Part shown: one piece after another, positions 52,160 to 62,447 of the stretch
How positions within the stretch are numbered: the first letter of the stretch is position 1
How the letters are laid out: each line of letters opens with the position of its first letter
Program-made: the position numbers and the translations under genes
Assembly: GCF_029223865.1 (NCBI RefSeq)
Contig: NZ_CP119520.1
Coordinates: 3,472,001 to 3,536,000, forward strand
Reading direction: 5' to 3'
Origin: Telluria mixta
GTDB taxonomy: Bacteria > Pseudomonadota > Gammaproteobacteria > Burkholderiales > Burkholderiaceae_D
DNA length: 64,000 bases
Notes under the pieces: generated by a model
What the model was told of the DNA's origin: nothing
Database searches by the model: none
The model's input: the letters and a program-made list of their open reading frames with translations, nothing else

Positions 52160-52525
52160 TCAGGCCGGCGGTTCCCACAGCTCGACCTTGTTACCTTCCG
52201 GATCGATGACCCAGCCGAACTTGCCGTACTCGCCGTCGTCCGTTTTGTCCAGCACGTTGCAGCCTTCGTCGCGCAAGGCCTGCAGCAGGGCGGTGAGATT
52301 GTCGACCCGATAGTTGATCATGAAGGGAGCCCGGCTCGGCGCGAACTGGTCGCTGCCCGCAGGGAAGACGGACCAGGCGGTCGTGCCCGTCGGATCCGTC
52401 CAGTCGAACGCGGCGCCGCCCCACGGTTGCACGTCGATGCCCAGGTGGCGCTTGTACCAGGCGCCGAGCGCGGCCGGGTCTTTCGCCTGGAAGAAGATGC
52501 CGCCGATGCCAGTCACACGTTTCAT
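52160..52525 (-). CDS. VOC-family glyoxalase-like protein
   Basis: A 121-residue single VOC domain. It starts MKRVTGIGGIFFQAKDPAAL and ends FGWVIDPEGNKVELWEPP, the C-terminal metal-ligand Glu position. It lies 26 bp from the gamma-carbonic anhydrase gene in the same direction. ATG 52525 has a GGGGAC-type ribosome site. An upstream ATG at 52543 would add six residues. The substrate is unknown. Confidence 0.85.
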   Translation of the reverse strand: MKRVTGIGGIFFQAKDPAALGAWYKRHLGIDVQPWGGAAFDWTDPTGTTAWSVFPAGSDQFAPSRAPFMINYRVDNLTALLQALRDEGCNVLDKTDDGEYGKFGWVIDPEGNKVELWEPPA

Positions 52526-52553
52526 GTCCGTCCCCAATGCCATCGAATAACGA

Positions 52554-54067
52554 TCACTGAACCCCCAGCGCCCCCAGCCGCTCGCGCGCATGCGCCTGTC
52601 CCGGCTCCAGCGCCAGCGCCTGCCGGTAATTCGCAATGGCCGCGTCGCGCTCGCCGGTGGCCTCGTACGCCTGGCCGAGGCCGTCGTAGAGGAAGTCGAA
52701 GCGTTCCGGATACAGCTTCACGCCCAGCCGGAACACCTGCATGGCATCCGCAGCGCGCCGTTCGCGCAACAGCTTCATGCCCCAGTCGTGGGTCTGCAGC
52801 GGGTCGAGGGCGAGGTCGGGATTCTGCGCGTGCAGGCGGTCGTAGATGGCGGCGATGTGTTCGAAGCCCTGCTGGCCCAGTTGTTCGAGGAACGTGTCCA
52901 GCGTCGGCGGCGTGCCCGTGGCGCGCTTTATCGCGAACGAGACGAAGCCGGCCGGCGGGCGGTTCGCGGCGAGGGCGTCGTCCAGCTGGCGCCGTGCGGG
53001 TGCATCGTTGCGCAGGCGGGCGTCGAGGAAGCGTTCGACCATGCGCGCCATCGCACCATAGGCCTGGGCCGATTGCGCGCGCGTGCGCTTGCCGAAGGCG
53101 GCGTCCGGCGCCATGCGCAGCGACCAGGACGAGAAATCCATGTGGCTCGCGGCGTCCAGCGTGGCGAGATACACGTCGGCATAGCGCATGCGCGCCAGCA
53201 GTTCGGAGCCGATGGCGCCTTCGTCCTGCAGGCGCGTCATGTACAGCAGCGGGATGCCCAGGCGTTCCGGCGTGACGTAGCCCGCGGCGCGCGGGCCGCC
53301 GTTCACGTAGTCGTAGGCGGCACGCAGCGAACCGTCCAGCGTGACGAGGGCGCGGATGCGGTCGTCGCGGGCCGCGGCCAGCACGCTCGCGAGGCTGCCC
53401 CAGCTGTGGCCGACGACGGCGATGCGGTTCGTGTCCGCCTGCGCCAGCGTTTGCGCGTAGCCGACGAGGAAGCCGATGTCGTCCGCCTGCGCTTCGGCGC
53501 CCTCCAGGCTTGCGGTCATCGTGTGCGAGCGCAGGCCCAGCGACGGCGTCGCGATCACGATGTAGCCGTGGCTCGCGAGGTATTCGCACAGGTCCACGTT
53601 CTCGATGGCATAGGCGCTGTGGCTCGGCGCGTAGATCACGATGGGGAATTTACCCGGGCGCTCGGGGCATCGCGCAGTGCACGCACGGGACTGGCCAGGT
53701 CGCGCTGGACTTCCGCAGGCCGCGTCTCGACGAGCGCGTCGGTGGCGCGGCGCACCTGGTCCGGCATGCGGCTGAATTCCTCTTCCGTCGCCACGGTCGT
53801 CACGTAGTCGCGGTAGGTCAGCGCGCCGCCCGTGCCGATGGCGGGATACCAGATCAGCGTCTGCAGCGGACGCGAACGGTCGCCGCTCGTCGCCTGCGCC
53901 GTGACGGGATTGCGCGGATGCTGGTAGACGCGCGCCCGGTCGTACTGCTGGCGGACGTGGAGGCCGACGCGGTACGGGCCGGGCGGGGCGGACGGCGTGA
54001 AGTCGGCGGCCGTCGCGGTGTGTGCGAGGGCGAAGGCGAGCAGCAGGGTGGTCAGGGTCCGGAACAT
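52554..54067 (-). pseudogene. Secreted alpha/beta hydrolase with C-terminal TPR, broken by a one-base frameshift
   Basis: From ATG 54067 a signal peptide ([14 protein letters not shown]) leads to [13 protein letters not shown], but the frame ends at 53636. The same protein resumes in another frame with [20 protein letters not shown], the Ser elbow [12 protein letters not shown] and a C-terminal TPR-like part (FDFLYDGLGQAYEATGERDAA) to 52554. One base is missing near 53656 beside the run CCCGGG. Restored, it would be about 504 residues. The catalytic Ser is intact in the second part, so the locus would work if the shift is a sequencing error. Related proteins act as periplasmic esterases. Confidence 0.75.
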
Positions 54068-54196
54068 ATGGCGTCGACAGTGTTTCTTTGGTTGCAAGAT
54101 TATATGCCGAATTGGCATGGAATCTGTCGCGGCATGCGAATCCGGGCAGGCGAATCCGTTAAAATGTCGGATTCTTCTTCACCTCCTACCAACATC

Positions 54197-54874
54197 ATGA
54201 CTCAGGACGAACTCAAGCAGGCAGTGGCACGCGCCGCCATCGAATACGTGGTCGACGGCGAAATCATCGGCGTCGGCACCGGCTCCACCGCCAACTTCTT
54301 CATCGACGAACTCGGCAAGATCAAGTCGCGCATCAAGGGCGCCGTGGCGTCTTCGGAAGCGACGGCCACGCGCCTGCGCGGCCACGGCATCGAGGTGTTC
54401 GACCTGAACGACGTCGAGTCGATTTCCGTCTACGTCGACGGCGCCGACGAGATCAATGCCACCGGCGCCATGATCAAGGGCGGCGGCGCGGCGCTGACGC
54501 GCGAAAAGATCGTCGCGTCCGTGTCCGGTAAATTCGTGTGCATCGCCGACGGCTCCAAGCTCGTCGAGACCCTGGGTAAATTCCCGCTGCCGGTCGAAGT
54601 CGTGCCGATGGCCGCGAATGCCGTCAGCCGCAAGCTGACCGCGCTGGGTGGCCAGCCGCGCCTGCGCACCAAGCCGGGCAGCACGGACGCCTTCGTCACC
54701 GACAACGGCGGCTACATCCTGGACGTGGCTGGCTTGTCGATCACGGATGCGGTGGCGCTGGAATCGGACATCAACCAGATCGTCGGCGTGATCGCCGTCG
54801 GCCTGTTCGCCCGCCGCGGCGCCGACGTCTGCCTGCTGGGCACGGGCGACGGCGTCAAGAAGCTGACGTTCTGA
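54197..54874 (+). CDS. rpiA: Ribose-5-phosphate isomerase A
   Basis: A 225-residue isomerase interconverting ribose-5-phosphate and ribulose-5-phosphate. [17 protein letters not shown] is the phosphate loop, YVDGADE and [14 protein letters not shown] hold the catalytic Asp, Glu and Lys. ATG 54197 gives the usual [10 protein letters not shown] start. An in-frame ATG at 54164 would add eleven residues and has no better ribosome site. It is followed by a small lipoprotein gene after 2 bp. Confidence 0.95.
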   Translation: MTQDELKQAVARAAIEYVVDGEIIGVGTGSTANFFIDELGKIKSRIKGAVASSEATATRLRGHGIEVFDLNDVESISVYVDGADEINATGAMIKGGGAALTREKIVASVSGKFVCIADGSKLVETLGKFPLPVEVVPMAANAVSRKLTALGGQPRLRTKPGSTDAFVTDNGGYILDVAGLSITDAVALESDINQIVGVIAVGLFARRGADVCLLGTGDGVKKLTF

Positions 54875-54876
54875 GC

Positions 54877-55206
54877 ATGAAACGCCTGGCGCTCGTGTGC
54901 GTGGCCGTCGCGGTGCTGGGCGGCTGTTCCATGTTTCACAGGCAGACGCCGGCCGCACCCGCCGCACCTGCGGCTCCCGTAGCCGACGCAGCGCCGGCCG
55001 TCGAGACGATTCCGTTCCGCATGGGGGTGTCGTCGGCGACCGTCGAGAAGATGGCGAAGCAGCAGGGGTGTACGGGCGGGCAGGGCGCCGGGCTCATTAC
55101 GGAGCCGGGGCCTGTCGAGGTTTATCGCATGCGCTGCGAGGACGGGCAAATGCGCGGCAAAGTGTTCATGGCGCGGTGTGAGTTGCGCCAGTGCAAGCAG
55201 ATGTAA
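54877..55206 (+). CDS. Small lipoprotein with proline/alanine linker
   Basis: A 109-residue protein. The signal ends in lipobox LGGC, so it is lipidated. An Ala-Pro-rich linker (AAPAAPAAP) leads to a small C-terminal domain with four Cys (QGCTGG, RMRCEDG, ARCELRQC), probably disulfide-bonded. Its start overlaps the rpiA stop region. I do not recognise a family. A bidirectional terminator follows. Confidence 0.7.
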   Translation: MKRLALVCVAVAVLGGCSMFHRQTPAAPAAPAAPVADAAPAVETIPFRMGVSSATVEKMAKQQGCTGGQGAGLITEPGPVEVYRMRCEDGQMRGKVFMARCELRQCKQM

Positions 55207-55207
55207 A

Positions 55208-55230
55208 AAAGGGCAGCGACGCTGCCCTTT
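55208..55230. terminator. Bidirectional terminator after the lipoprotein gene
   Basis: AAAGGGCAGC (55208-55217) and GCTGCCCTTT (55221-55230) form a perfect 10-bp stem with a 3-nt loop, flanked by A and T runs. It lies between the plus-strand lipoprotein stop and the minus-strand yggX stop. Confidence 0.85.
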
Positions 55231-55236
55231 GATCGA

Positions 55237-55509
55237 TCAGGCGCTCGGCGGTACGTAGCCGGCGGCCTCGTCGGCGCCTTCGCCGAAGAAATGGCGTTCC
55301 ATTTGCGTGGCCAGGTATTTGCGGGCACGTGCGTCGGCCATGTTCAGGCGGTTTTCGTTGATCAGCATCGTCTGGTGCTTCAGCCAGCCATCCCAGGCTT
55401 CCTTCGACACGCTTTCATAGATGCGCTTGCCCAGTTCGCCCGGGTACGGCGGGAAGGCCAGGCCTTCGGCTTCCTTGTTCAGTTTGATGCAATGGACGGT
55501 GCGGGCCAT
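55237..55509 (-). CDS. yggX: Fe(2+)-trafficking/oxidative damage protection protein
   Basis: A 90-residue YggX protein with the family start [15 protein letters not shown] (conserved C7) and [13 protein letters not shown], and the C-terminal [11 protein letters not shown]. It protects iron-sulfur clusters from oxidative damage, perhaps by handling labile iron. AGGAGC precedes ATG 55509. It is next to argA in the same direction, with a REP-like pair between. Confidence 0.95.
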   Translation of the reverse strand: MARTVHCIKLNKEAEGLAFPPYPGELGKRIYESVSKEAWDGWLKHQTMLINENRLNMADARARKYLATQMERHFFGEGADEAAGYVPPSA

Positions 55510-55616
55510 GTTCTTGCTCCTGGTTCGGTATCGGAAAACGTGATTATAAAGCGACGGAGGAAAAGCTACAGACGGGTATCGAAGTTGTTGTGATATGCAC
55601 GTCGATGAACAACCAA

Positions 55617-55699
55617 CGTCGCCCCTGCGAAGGCAGGGGCCCAATGTTGTGTGTGTGGCGTGCACGTGAAATTGGGTCCCCGCCTTCGCGGGGACGACG
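55617..55699. repeat. Inverted pair of REP-like palindromic elements
   Basis: Copy A (55617-55645) has stem GCCCCTGC/GCAGGGGC and continues into CCCAAT. Copy B (55671-55699) begins ATTGGG and has stem CCCCGC/GCGGGG. The two are inverted relative to each other, differ slightly in the stem, and lie between the argA stop and the yggX promoter region. This is the form of dispersed REP elements in betaproteobacteria, and it may stabilise or end the argA transcript. Confidence 0.7.
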
Positions 55700-55702
55700 G
55701 TT

Positions 55703-57016
55703 TTAGAGTTGCTTGATCAGGATCTGCGACCTGCGTTGCCAGTTGTACATATGCGCCCGATCCTTGGGCAGGTCGTCGACGGTCGCCGGCACGAAGCCGC
55801 GCTTCTTGAACCAGTGCGACGTGCGCGTGGTCAGCACGAACAGCTTGGACATGCCGGCCGCGCGGGCGCGGTTTTCCATGTGCCGCAGGATGCGCTCGCC
55901 GTCGCCCTGGGTCTGCGCTTCCGGGCTGATCGTCAGGCAGGCCATTTCCGCCATCTTCGATTCCGGGAACGGGTACAGCGCGGCGCAGCCGAAGATGACG
56001 CCGTCGTGCTCGATCACGGAGAACTGCTCGATTTCGCGTTCGATCAGCTCGCGCGGACGCTTCACCAGCGTGCCGTCCGCTTCCAGCGGTTCGATGAGCT
56101 TGATAATTCCGCCGACGTCCTCAATTGAGGCCTGGCGCAGGCTCTCCAGGTTTTCGTGCGTGATCATGGTGCCCACGCCGTCGTGGGTGAACAGTTCCAG
56201 CAGGGCCGAGCCGTCCGTCGAGTACGGGATGATGTGGGCGCGGTCGACGCCGCTGTTGCATGCCTTGATCGCGTGCTGCAGGTAGAACGACGCGTCGTTC
56301 GGCAGGAAGCCCGCCTGCAGCACGGCTTCGGCCTGGTGCGACGACAGTTCGCGGATATCGCCGCCGCCGGCATCCTTCATCAACGACGTTTCCGTGATGA
56401 AGATGAGCTTTTCGGCGTGCAGGGCGATCGCGGCCGATACCGCCACGTCTTCCATCGTCAGGTTGAACACCTCGCCGGTCGGCGAGAAGCCCAGCGGCGA
56501 CAGCAGGACGATGTTGTCCTCGGTTTCCAGGATGGGCTGGATCTTGGCGGCGGCGACCTTGCGCGTGACGCCCGTCAGTTCGTGGTCGACGCCATCGATC
56601 ACGCCCAGCGGGCGCGCGGTGACGAAGTTGCCGGAGACGATGCTGATGTGCGCATTCGACATTGGCGTGTTGGGCAAGCCCTGGCTGAATGCGGCCTCGA
56701 TGTCCAGGCGCAGTTCGCCGGCGGCTTCCTTGGCGCATTCCATCGCGGCGCTGTCGGTGACGCGCACGCCGTTGTGGAAGCGGCCCGCGACATTACGCAG
56801 CGCGAGCTGTTCGGCCACCTGCGGCCGCGAGCCGTGCACCAGCACGACGCGGATGCCAAGACCGACCAGCAGCGACAGGTCCTGCGCCAGCACGGGCAGG
56901 GCACCGGCCGACACCAGTTCACCGGGGAAAGCGACAACGAAGGTCTTGCCGCCGAATGCGTGAATATACGGCGCGACGGAGCGCAGCCACTGGACGAATT
57001 GGGTAGGGTTTTCCAT
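55703..57016 (-). CDS. argA: N-acetylglutamate synthase (amino-acid kinase plus GNAT)
   Basis: A 437-residue enzyme for the first step of arginine synthesis. The N-terminal amino-acid-kinase domain (about 1-290) includes [14 protein letters not shown] and [17 protein letters not shown]. The C-terminal GNAT domain (about 295-437) includes [22 protein letters not shown] for acetyl-CoA. Arginine feedback acts through the kinase-like domain. ATG 57016 is 7 nt after a TATAAT at 57024-57029, so the mRNA may be leaderless. An ATG at 57025 overlaps the -10 and is less likely. Confidence 0.94.
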   Translation of the reverse strand: MENPTQFVQWLRSVAPYIHAFGGKTFVVAFPGELVSAGALPVLAQDLSLLVGLGIRVVLVHGSRPQVAEQLALRNVAGRFHNGVRVTDSAAMECAKEAAGELRLDIEAAFSQGLPNTPMSNAHISIVSGNFVTARPLGVIDGVDHELTGVTRKVAAAKIQPILETEDNIVLLSPLGFSPTGEVFNLTMEDVAVSAAIALHAEKLIFITETSLMKDAGGGDIRELSSHQAEAVLQAGFLPNDASFYLQHAIKACNSGVDRAHIIPYSTDGSALLELFTHDGVGTMITHENLESLRQASIEDVGGIIKLIEPLEADGTLVKRPRELIEREIEQFSVIEHDGVIFGCAALYPFPESKMAEMACLTISPEAQTQGDGERILRHMENRARAAGMSKLFVLTTRTSHWFKKRGFVPATVDDLPKDRAHMYNWQRRSQILIKQL

Positions 57017-57070
57017 TTGCCGCATTATAATTCGCTGCGCGACTTGCGCACCAAATCCTCGTAAAAATCA

Positions 57071-60000
57071 ATGTCTGAACAGAGTAACAAGCCTGCGCCC
57101 AAGCCGGCGCGCGCCGCATCCCCCGACCGTTCTTCGCAACCGCGCAGTGAAGGCCCGGCTGCGCGCAGCGACGCCCGTCGCGGTCCGCGCCCGCCTGCGC
57201 GCGAGGGCGCGCTCGCGAACGCGCTCGCGCAGGCGCAGGTGCGTGCGCCGCGTGCCGACGTCGGCGACGGCAAGCAGGAACGCCCGCCGCGCCAGCGCGA
57301 AGGCGACGCACGTCCGCGCACAGACCGCCCTCCGCGCAACGAGGCGCGCAAAGAGGCCGTGCGCAATCCGCTCCCGCCCATCACCTTCCCGGAAGACCTG
57401 CCGGTCTCCGGCCGCCGCGCCGAAATCGCGAAGGCGCTGATGGAGAACCAGGTCGTGATCGTGTCCGGCGAAACCGGCTCGGGCAAGACGACGCAGCTGC
57501 CGAAGATCTGCCTGGAACTGGGCCGCGGCGAAAAGGGCATGATCGGCCACACGCAGCCGCGCCGCATCGCCGCGTCGTCGACGGCCAAGCGCATCGCGTA
57601 CGAACTGGGTTCGCCGCTGGGCGAGCACGTGGGCTACAAGGTCCGCTTCAACGACACACTGTCGCCGGGCGCCTGGGTCAAGCTGATGACGGACGGTATC
57701 CTGCTGGCCGAGACGCAGACCGACCCGCTGCTGAAGGCCTACGACACGATCATCATCGACGAGGCGCACGAACGCAGCCTGAACATCGACTTCCTGCTCG
57801 GCTACCTGAAGGAGATCCTGCCGCGTCGCCCGGACCTGAAGGTGATCATCACGTCCGCGACGATCGACGCCGACCGTTTCGCGCGCCACTTCGGCACGCC
57901 CGAGAAGCCGGCACCCGTGATCGAAGTGTCGGGCCGCTTGTACAAGGTCGAGGTGCGTTACCGCCCGGTCGAACGCGACCAGGAATTCGCACCGGCCGCC
58001 GACGGTAAATCGATGTCGAAAGCGCAGGCCGCGCGCGACAAGCGCGACCTGATGGATGCCGTCGTCGACGGCGTCGACGAATTGTGCCGCCTGGGCCAGG
58101 GCGACGTGCTCGTGTTCCTGCCCGGCGAGCGCGAGATCCGCGACTGTGCCGAGGCGCTGAGAAAACATCATCCGCCGCACGTGGAAATCCTGCCGCTGTT
58201 CGCGAGACTCTCCGTCGAAGAACAGGACCGCGTGTTCCGCACGACGAACGCGCGCCGCATCGTCCTCGCGACGAACGTGGCCGAGACGTCGCTGACGGTG
58301 CCCGGCATCCGCTACGTCGTCGATGCCGGCCTGGCGCGCGTAAAACGCTACAGCTACCGCAACAAGGTCGAGCAGCTGCAGGTCGAGGCGATCTCGCAGG
58401 CCGCCGCCAACCAGCGCGCGGGCCGTTGCGGCCGCGTCGCGGACGGCGTCTGCATCCGTTTATACGAGGAAGACGATTTCCTGCAGCGGCCGAAATTCAC
58501 GGACCCGGAAATCCTGCGCTCGTCGCTGGCGGCCGTCATCCTGCGCATGAAGTCCCTGCACCTGACGGACGTGGAGACCTTCCCGTTCGTCGAACCGCCG
58601 CAGGGCCGCGCCATCGCCGACGGTTACCAGTTGCTGCAGGAACTAGGCGCCGTCGACGACGCCAACGAACTCACCGCGATGGGCCGCAAGCTGGCCAAGC
58701 TGCCGCTCGACCCGCGCGTGGGCCGCATGATCCTGGCCGCCGTCGACAACGTGTGCCTCACCGAGATGCTGATCATCGCGTCCGCGCTGTCCGTGCAGGA
58801 CCCGCGCGACCGGCCGATGGAATACCAGCAGCAGGCCGACGAGAAGCACAAGAAATTCGCGGACGAGAAAAGCGAGTTCCTGGGCTTCCTGAAGATCTGG
58901 CGCTGGTTCGAGCAAGCCATCGAGCACAAGAAGACGAACCGCCAGTTGCAGGACAACTGCCGCGAAAACTTCCTGTCGCAGGTGCGCCTGCGCGAGTGGC
59001 GCGACGTGCATTCGCAACTGCTCACGATCGTGAAGGAACAGGGCTGGCGCCTCAACGATGCGCCCGCGACGTACGAGCAGCTGCACATGGCGCTGCTGAC
59101 TGGTTTGCTCGGCAACATCGGCTACAAGATGGAAGACGAGGGCGGACAAACCGGCGGCGCGTACCTGGGCGCGCGCGGCATCAAGTTCCACATCTGGCCG
59201 GGTTCGACGCTCGGCAAGAAGGCCGGTAAATGGATCATGGCGGCGGAGCTGGTCGAGACGACGCGCCTGTACGCGCGCTGCATCGCCCAGATCCAGCCGG
59301 AGTGGGTCGAGAAGATCGGCGGCCACCTGCTGAAAAAATCGTGGGGTGAGCCGCGCTGGGAAAAGCGCACGGCGCAGGTCACGGCCAGCGAGCGTGCGAC
59401 CCTGTACGGCATCGTCGTCTACAGCCAGCGCCGCATCAACTACGCGCAGCACAATCCGGCCGAGGCGCGCGAGATCTTCATCCGCGACGCGCTGGTCGGC
59501 GGCGATTACGAAACGCGTTCGCCCTTCTTCGCGCACAACCACAAGCTGATCAAGGAAATCGAGAACCTCGAACACAAGTCGCGCCGCCTGGACGTGCTCG
59601 TGGACGACCAGCTGATCTACGCGTTCTACGATAACGAGATCCCGTCGGACGTCGTGAACGGCGCGGGCTTCGAGAAGTGGTACAAGGACGCGTCGCGCGA
59701 CAACCCGAAGCTCCTGTACCTGAACCGCGAAGAACTGATGCGCCACGAAGCGGCGGGCGTCACGACGGAGCTGTTCCCGAAGACGATGAACGTCACCGGC
59801 ATCGAGATGGGCCTGTCGTATCACTTCGAGCCGGGCAGCCCGCGTGACGGTGTCACACTCACCGTGCCGCTGTTCGCGCTGAACCAGATCCCGCGCGAGC
59901 GCGCGGACTGGCTCGTGCCGGGCATGCTGAAGGAAAAAGTGCAGCTGCTGCTGAAATCCTTGCCGCAGAAGCTGCGCCGCCACTGCGTGCCGCTGCCGGA

Positions 60001-61225
60001 GTACGCCGCGCGCTTCTTCGAGCGCAACGAAGACCCCGTGCAGTTCGGCCGCGGCGACCTGATCGACGCGCTCATCGCCGACATCCACGCGCAGACGGGC
60101 GTGCGCGTGATGACGACGGACTTCAAGCTGGAGACCTTGCCGGCCCACCTCTTCATGAACTTCAAGGTGGTCGACGAACACGGCCGCCAGCTCGACATGG
60201 GCCGCAATCTGGCCACCTTGCAGGCGGAGTTGGGCGGCCAGGCGCGCCAGAGCTTCCAGCGCATGGCGGAGACGACGCCGGCTGCCGGCCAGGCGGCTGC
60301 GAAGCCGTTGACCCAGCAGGCGGCGCCCGCGCCAGCGAAAGGCAAGCCGGCACCGGCCGCACCTGCCGCGCCGACCGCCCACACGAACATCACCGGCTGG
60401 ACGTTCGGCGAGCTGCCGGAACTGCTGGAGATCACGCAAGGGAAGATCACGCTGATCGGCTTCCCCGCGCTCGTCGACAAGGGCACGCACTGCGACCTGG
60501 AAGTCTTCGACGACCCGAACGTGGCGGCGCGCACGCACCGCATGGGCCTGCGTCGCCTGTTCGCGTTGCAGTTCAAGGACCAGCTCAAGTTCGCGGAAAA
60601 GAACGTGCCGGGCCTGCAGCAGATGGGCATGCAGTTCATGTCGGTGGGTACGCCGGACGAGCTGCGCGAGCAGATCGTCAACAAGGCCATCGAGATCGCC
60701 TGTTTGCAGGACCCGCTGCCGCATGACGCCGCATCGTTCAACAAGCGCAAGGACGAGGGCAAGGGCCGCATCGGTCTCTTGATCAACGAGACGGCGCGCC
60801 TCGCCGGCCAGATCCTCGCCGAGTTCCACGGCCTGCCGAAGCGCCTGCAAGGCCTGCCGCCTGCCGTCGCGAGCGACATGCAGGCGCAGTTGCAGGGGCT
60901 CGTGCACAAGCGCTTCATCGCCGAGACGGAGTACAGCCAGCTCGCGCACTTCCCGCGCTACCTGAAGGCGATGAACGTGCGTCTCGAAAAGCTGCGCGGC
61001 AATCCCGCGCGCGACGCGCAGCTGATGGCGGAGTGGCAGACGGCGGCGACCCAGTTCCAGCGTACCGTGAAAAACCAGCCGCTGAAGAACCTCGACCCGC
61101 GCATGATCGAGTTCCGCTGGATGCTGGAAGAACTGCGCGTGTCGCTGTTCGCGCAGGAGCTGCGTACGCCGATGCCGGTGTCCAGCAAGCGTCTGCAGAA
61201 GGTGTGGGAGTCGATGTTGCGCTGA
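57071..61225 (+). CDS. hrpA: ATP-dependent RNA helicase HrpA
   Basis: A 1384-residue DEAH-box helicase. An N-terminal low-complexity basic region (1-100) precedes the Walker A motif GETGSGKTTQ (about 133-142), then DEAHERSLN and SATIDADRF. The OB-like and helicase-associated domains occupy 600-1000, and the long C-terminal extension (to 1384) is typical of the HrpA branch. It helps resolve stalled ribosomes and processes mRNA. It is divergent from argA across 45 bp. The Arg/Ala/Pro-rich tail at the N-terminus is unusually long. Confidence 0.95.
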   Translation: MSEQSNKPAPKPARAASPDRSSQPRSEGPAARSDARRGPRPPAREGALANALAQAQVRAPRADVGDGKQERPPRQREGDARPRTDRPPRNEARKEAVRNPLPPITFPEDLPVSGRRAEIAKALMENQVVIVSGETGSGKTTQLPKICLELGRGEKGMIGHTQPRRIAASSTAKRIAYELGSPLGEHVGYKVRFNDTLSPGAWVKLMTDGILLAETQTDPLLKAYDTIIIDEAHERSLNIDFLLGYLKEILPRRPDLKVIITSATIDADRFARHFGTPEKPAPVIEVSGRLYKVEVRYRPVERDQEFAPAADGKSMSKAQAARDKRDLMDAVVDGVDELCRLGQGDVLVFLPGEREIRDCAEALRKHHPPHVEILPLFARLSVEEQDRVFRTTNARRIVLATNVAETSLTVPGIRYVVDAGLARVKRYSYRNKVEQLQVEAISQAAANQRAGRCGRVADGVCIRLYEEDDFLQRPKFTDPEILRSSLAAVILRMKSLHLTDVETFPFVEPPQGRAIADGYQLLQELGAVDDANELTAMGRKLAKLPLDPRVGRMILAAVDNVCLTEMLIIASALSVQDPRDRPMEYQQQADEKHKKFADEKSEFLGFLKIWRWFEQAIEHKKTNRQLQDNCRENFLSQVRLREWRDVHSQLLTIVKEQGWRLNDAPATYEQLHMALLTGLLGNIGYKMEDEGGQTGGAYLGARGIKFHIWPGSTLGKKAGKWIMAAELVETTRLYARCIAQIQPEWVEKIGGHLLKKSWGEPRWEKRTAQVTASERATLYGIVVYSQRRINYAQHNPAEAREIFIRDALVGGDYETRSPFFAHNHKLIKEIENLEHKSRRLDVLVDDQLIYAFYDNEIPSDVVNGAGFEKWYKDASRDNPKLLYLNREELMRHEAAGVTTELFPKTMNVTGIEMGLSYHFEPGSPRDGVTLTVPLFALNQIPRERADWLVPGMLKEKVQLLLKSLPQKLRRHCVPLPEYAARFFERNEDPVQFGRGDLIDALIADIHAQTGVRVMTTDFKLETLPAHLFMNFKVVDEHGRQLDMGRNLATLQAELGGQARQSFQRMAETTPAAGQAAAKPLTQQAAPAPAKGKPAPAAPAAPTAHTNITGWTFGELPELLEITQGKITLIGFPALVDKGTHCDLEVFDDPNVAARTHRMGLRRLFALQFKDQLKFAEKNVPGLQQMGMQFMSVGTPDELREQIVNKAIEIACLQDPLPHDAASFNKRKDEGKGRIGLLINETARLAGQILAEFHGLPKRLQGLPPAVASDMQAQLQGLVHKRFIAETEYSQLAHFPRYLKAMNVRLEKLRGNPARDAQLMAEWQTAATQFQRTVKNQPLKNLDPRMIEFRWMLEELRVSLFAQELRTPMPVSSKRLQKVWESMLR

Positions 61226-61273
61226 TCCGGTTCTGCTACAGTGGCGTTATCCCATCACGCCAGCGATTTCGCC

Positions 61274-61729
61274 ATGACCGACCTCGTACTCGCCATCGTC
61301 CACCACCTGATCGTATTCGGCATCGCATCCGCACTGGCCGCCGAACTGGCGCTGATGCGGCCCGCCTCGATGTCGCCGCAGACCGTGCGCCTGCTCGGGC
61401 GCTTCGATGCGGCGTATGGCGTGATGGCGCTGGCGATCCTGGTCGTCGGCTTCCTGCGCGTGAAGTACGGCGCGAAGGGTGCGGAGTTCTACATGCACAA
61501 CCCGATGTTCTGGGCCAAGATCGCCGCGTTCGCTGCCGTTGGCCTCATCTCGATCAAGCCGACGTTGCGCATCCTCGCTTGGCAAAAGCGGGCGAAGGCG
61601 GATGCGGCGTTCGTCCCGGCGCTGGACGAAGTCAGTGCGCTGCGCCGGACGATGCTGCTGGAGATTCACGTGTTCGCCTTGATCCCGATTTTCGCGGCCA
61701 TGATGGCGCGCGGGATCGGGTACAGCTGA
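61274..61729 (+). CDS. DUF2214-family inner-membrane protein
   Basis: A 151-residue protein with four hydrophobic segments (about 1-20, 40-62, 78-95, 130-150). LIVFGIASALAAELALMR and FDAAYGVMALAILVVGFLR are DUF2214-like. No function is established for the family. ATG 61274 is used because upstream codons are compositional. It lies 48 bp after hrpA and converges with the next gene after 2 bp. Confidence 0.78.
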   Translation: MTDLVLAIVHHLIVFGIASALAAELALMRPASMSPQTVRLLGRFDAAYGVMALAILVVGFLRVKYGAKGAEFYMHNPMFWAKIAAFAAVGLISIKPTLRILAWQKRAKADAAFVPALDEVSALRRTMLLEIHVFALIPIFAAMMARGIGYS

Positions 61730-61731
61730 TC

Positions 61732-62241
61732 TCAGGCGATTGCCGCGCCGGCCGGCAGCATGCGGACAGCCGCCAGGTCACCCGCCAGGCGGCCGATGAA
61801 CCACCCGTTGAAGACGCCGAACAGGCCGCATACGATGCAGGCGAACAGCGTGTCCTGACGCAGGTGCGGCGCGACCGCCACCGTCACCGAGGCCACGTAC
61901 TTCGTGACGAACACGGCCATCATCATGACGAGCGGCAGGCGGCTGCCGCGTACGCGCACGTGGCCCGGCACCGCGCTCGCCGCGATGCGGTCCGAGCCGG
62001 CCAGTCCCGCAGCCAGCGCCACGCCGGCCGCCGCCATCGTCCACGCGGCCAGTGCCCAGCCGCCGAGACCGAATTTCGTGCTCATGTCCTGCAGCGACAG
62101 CACCAGCATCACGGCCGGAATGATGACGAGCTTGCGGATTTCCACGTCGCGGTCGCGCATCGCAGCCATGCCGCGGTAGACGAGAAAGGCGAGGATTGCC
62201 CAGACGTAGAGTGGGGTGTGGGTCAGGATCTGGATCAGCAT
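61732..62241 (-). CDS. Small inner-membrane protein, DUF6622-like
   Basis: A 169-residue protein with five to six hydrophobic segments. LTHTPLYVWAILAFLVYRG and FVTKYVASVTVAV resemble the family I know as DUF6622, and FNGWFIGRLAGDL is the last helix. ATG 62241 has GGAG upstream. Function is unknown. It is encoded opposite to its neighbours. Confidence 0.65.
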   Translation of the reverse strand: MLIQILTHTPLYVWAILAFLVYRGMAAMRDRDVEIRKLVIIPAVMLVLSLQDMSTKFGLGGWALAAWTMAAAGVALAAGLAGSDRIAASAVPGHVRVRGSRLPLVMMMAVFVTKYVASVTVAVAPHLRQDTLFACIVCGLFGVFNGWFIGRLAGDLAAVRMLPAGAAIA

Positions 62242-62328
62242 GGCGGGCTCCGTAAAGTGCGTTAAGTTGGTGCCACTGTGCCAGCGCCCCCGCGTGCCCG
62301 TGCGCGCGTGCGACGACATGTCGGCAGT

Positions 62329-62362
62329 GCGGCGCGAAATGCGGCTGGGCGGCGCGAAATGC
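62329..62362. repeat. 14-bp direct repeat upstream of the dioxygenase gene
   Basis: GCGGCGCGAAATGC occurs at 62329-62342 and 62349-62362, 20 bp apart (two helical turns). It lies about 85 bp before the dioxygenase ATG and could be a binding site for an activator such as the adjacent AraC regulator. Confidence 0.4.
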
Positions 62363-62447
62363 AGCGTCTTTACACAGCTTTACGGTCGTTGACCGCGCTT
62401 AACGTTTTCCGATCCGACAATGCGCCTTCAGTAACCCAGGGGGACAC

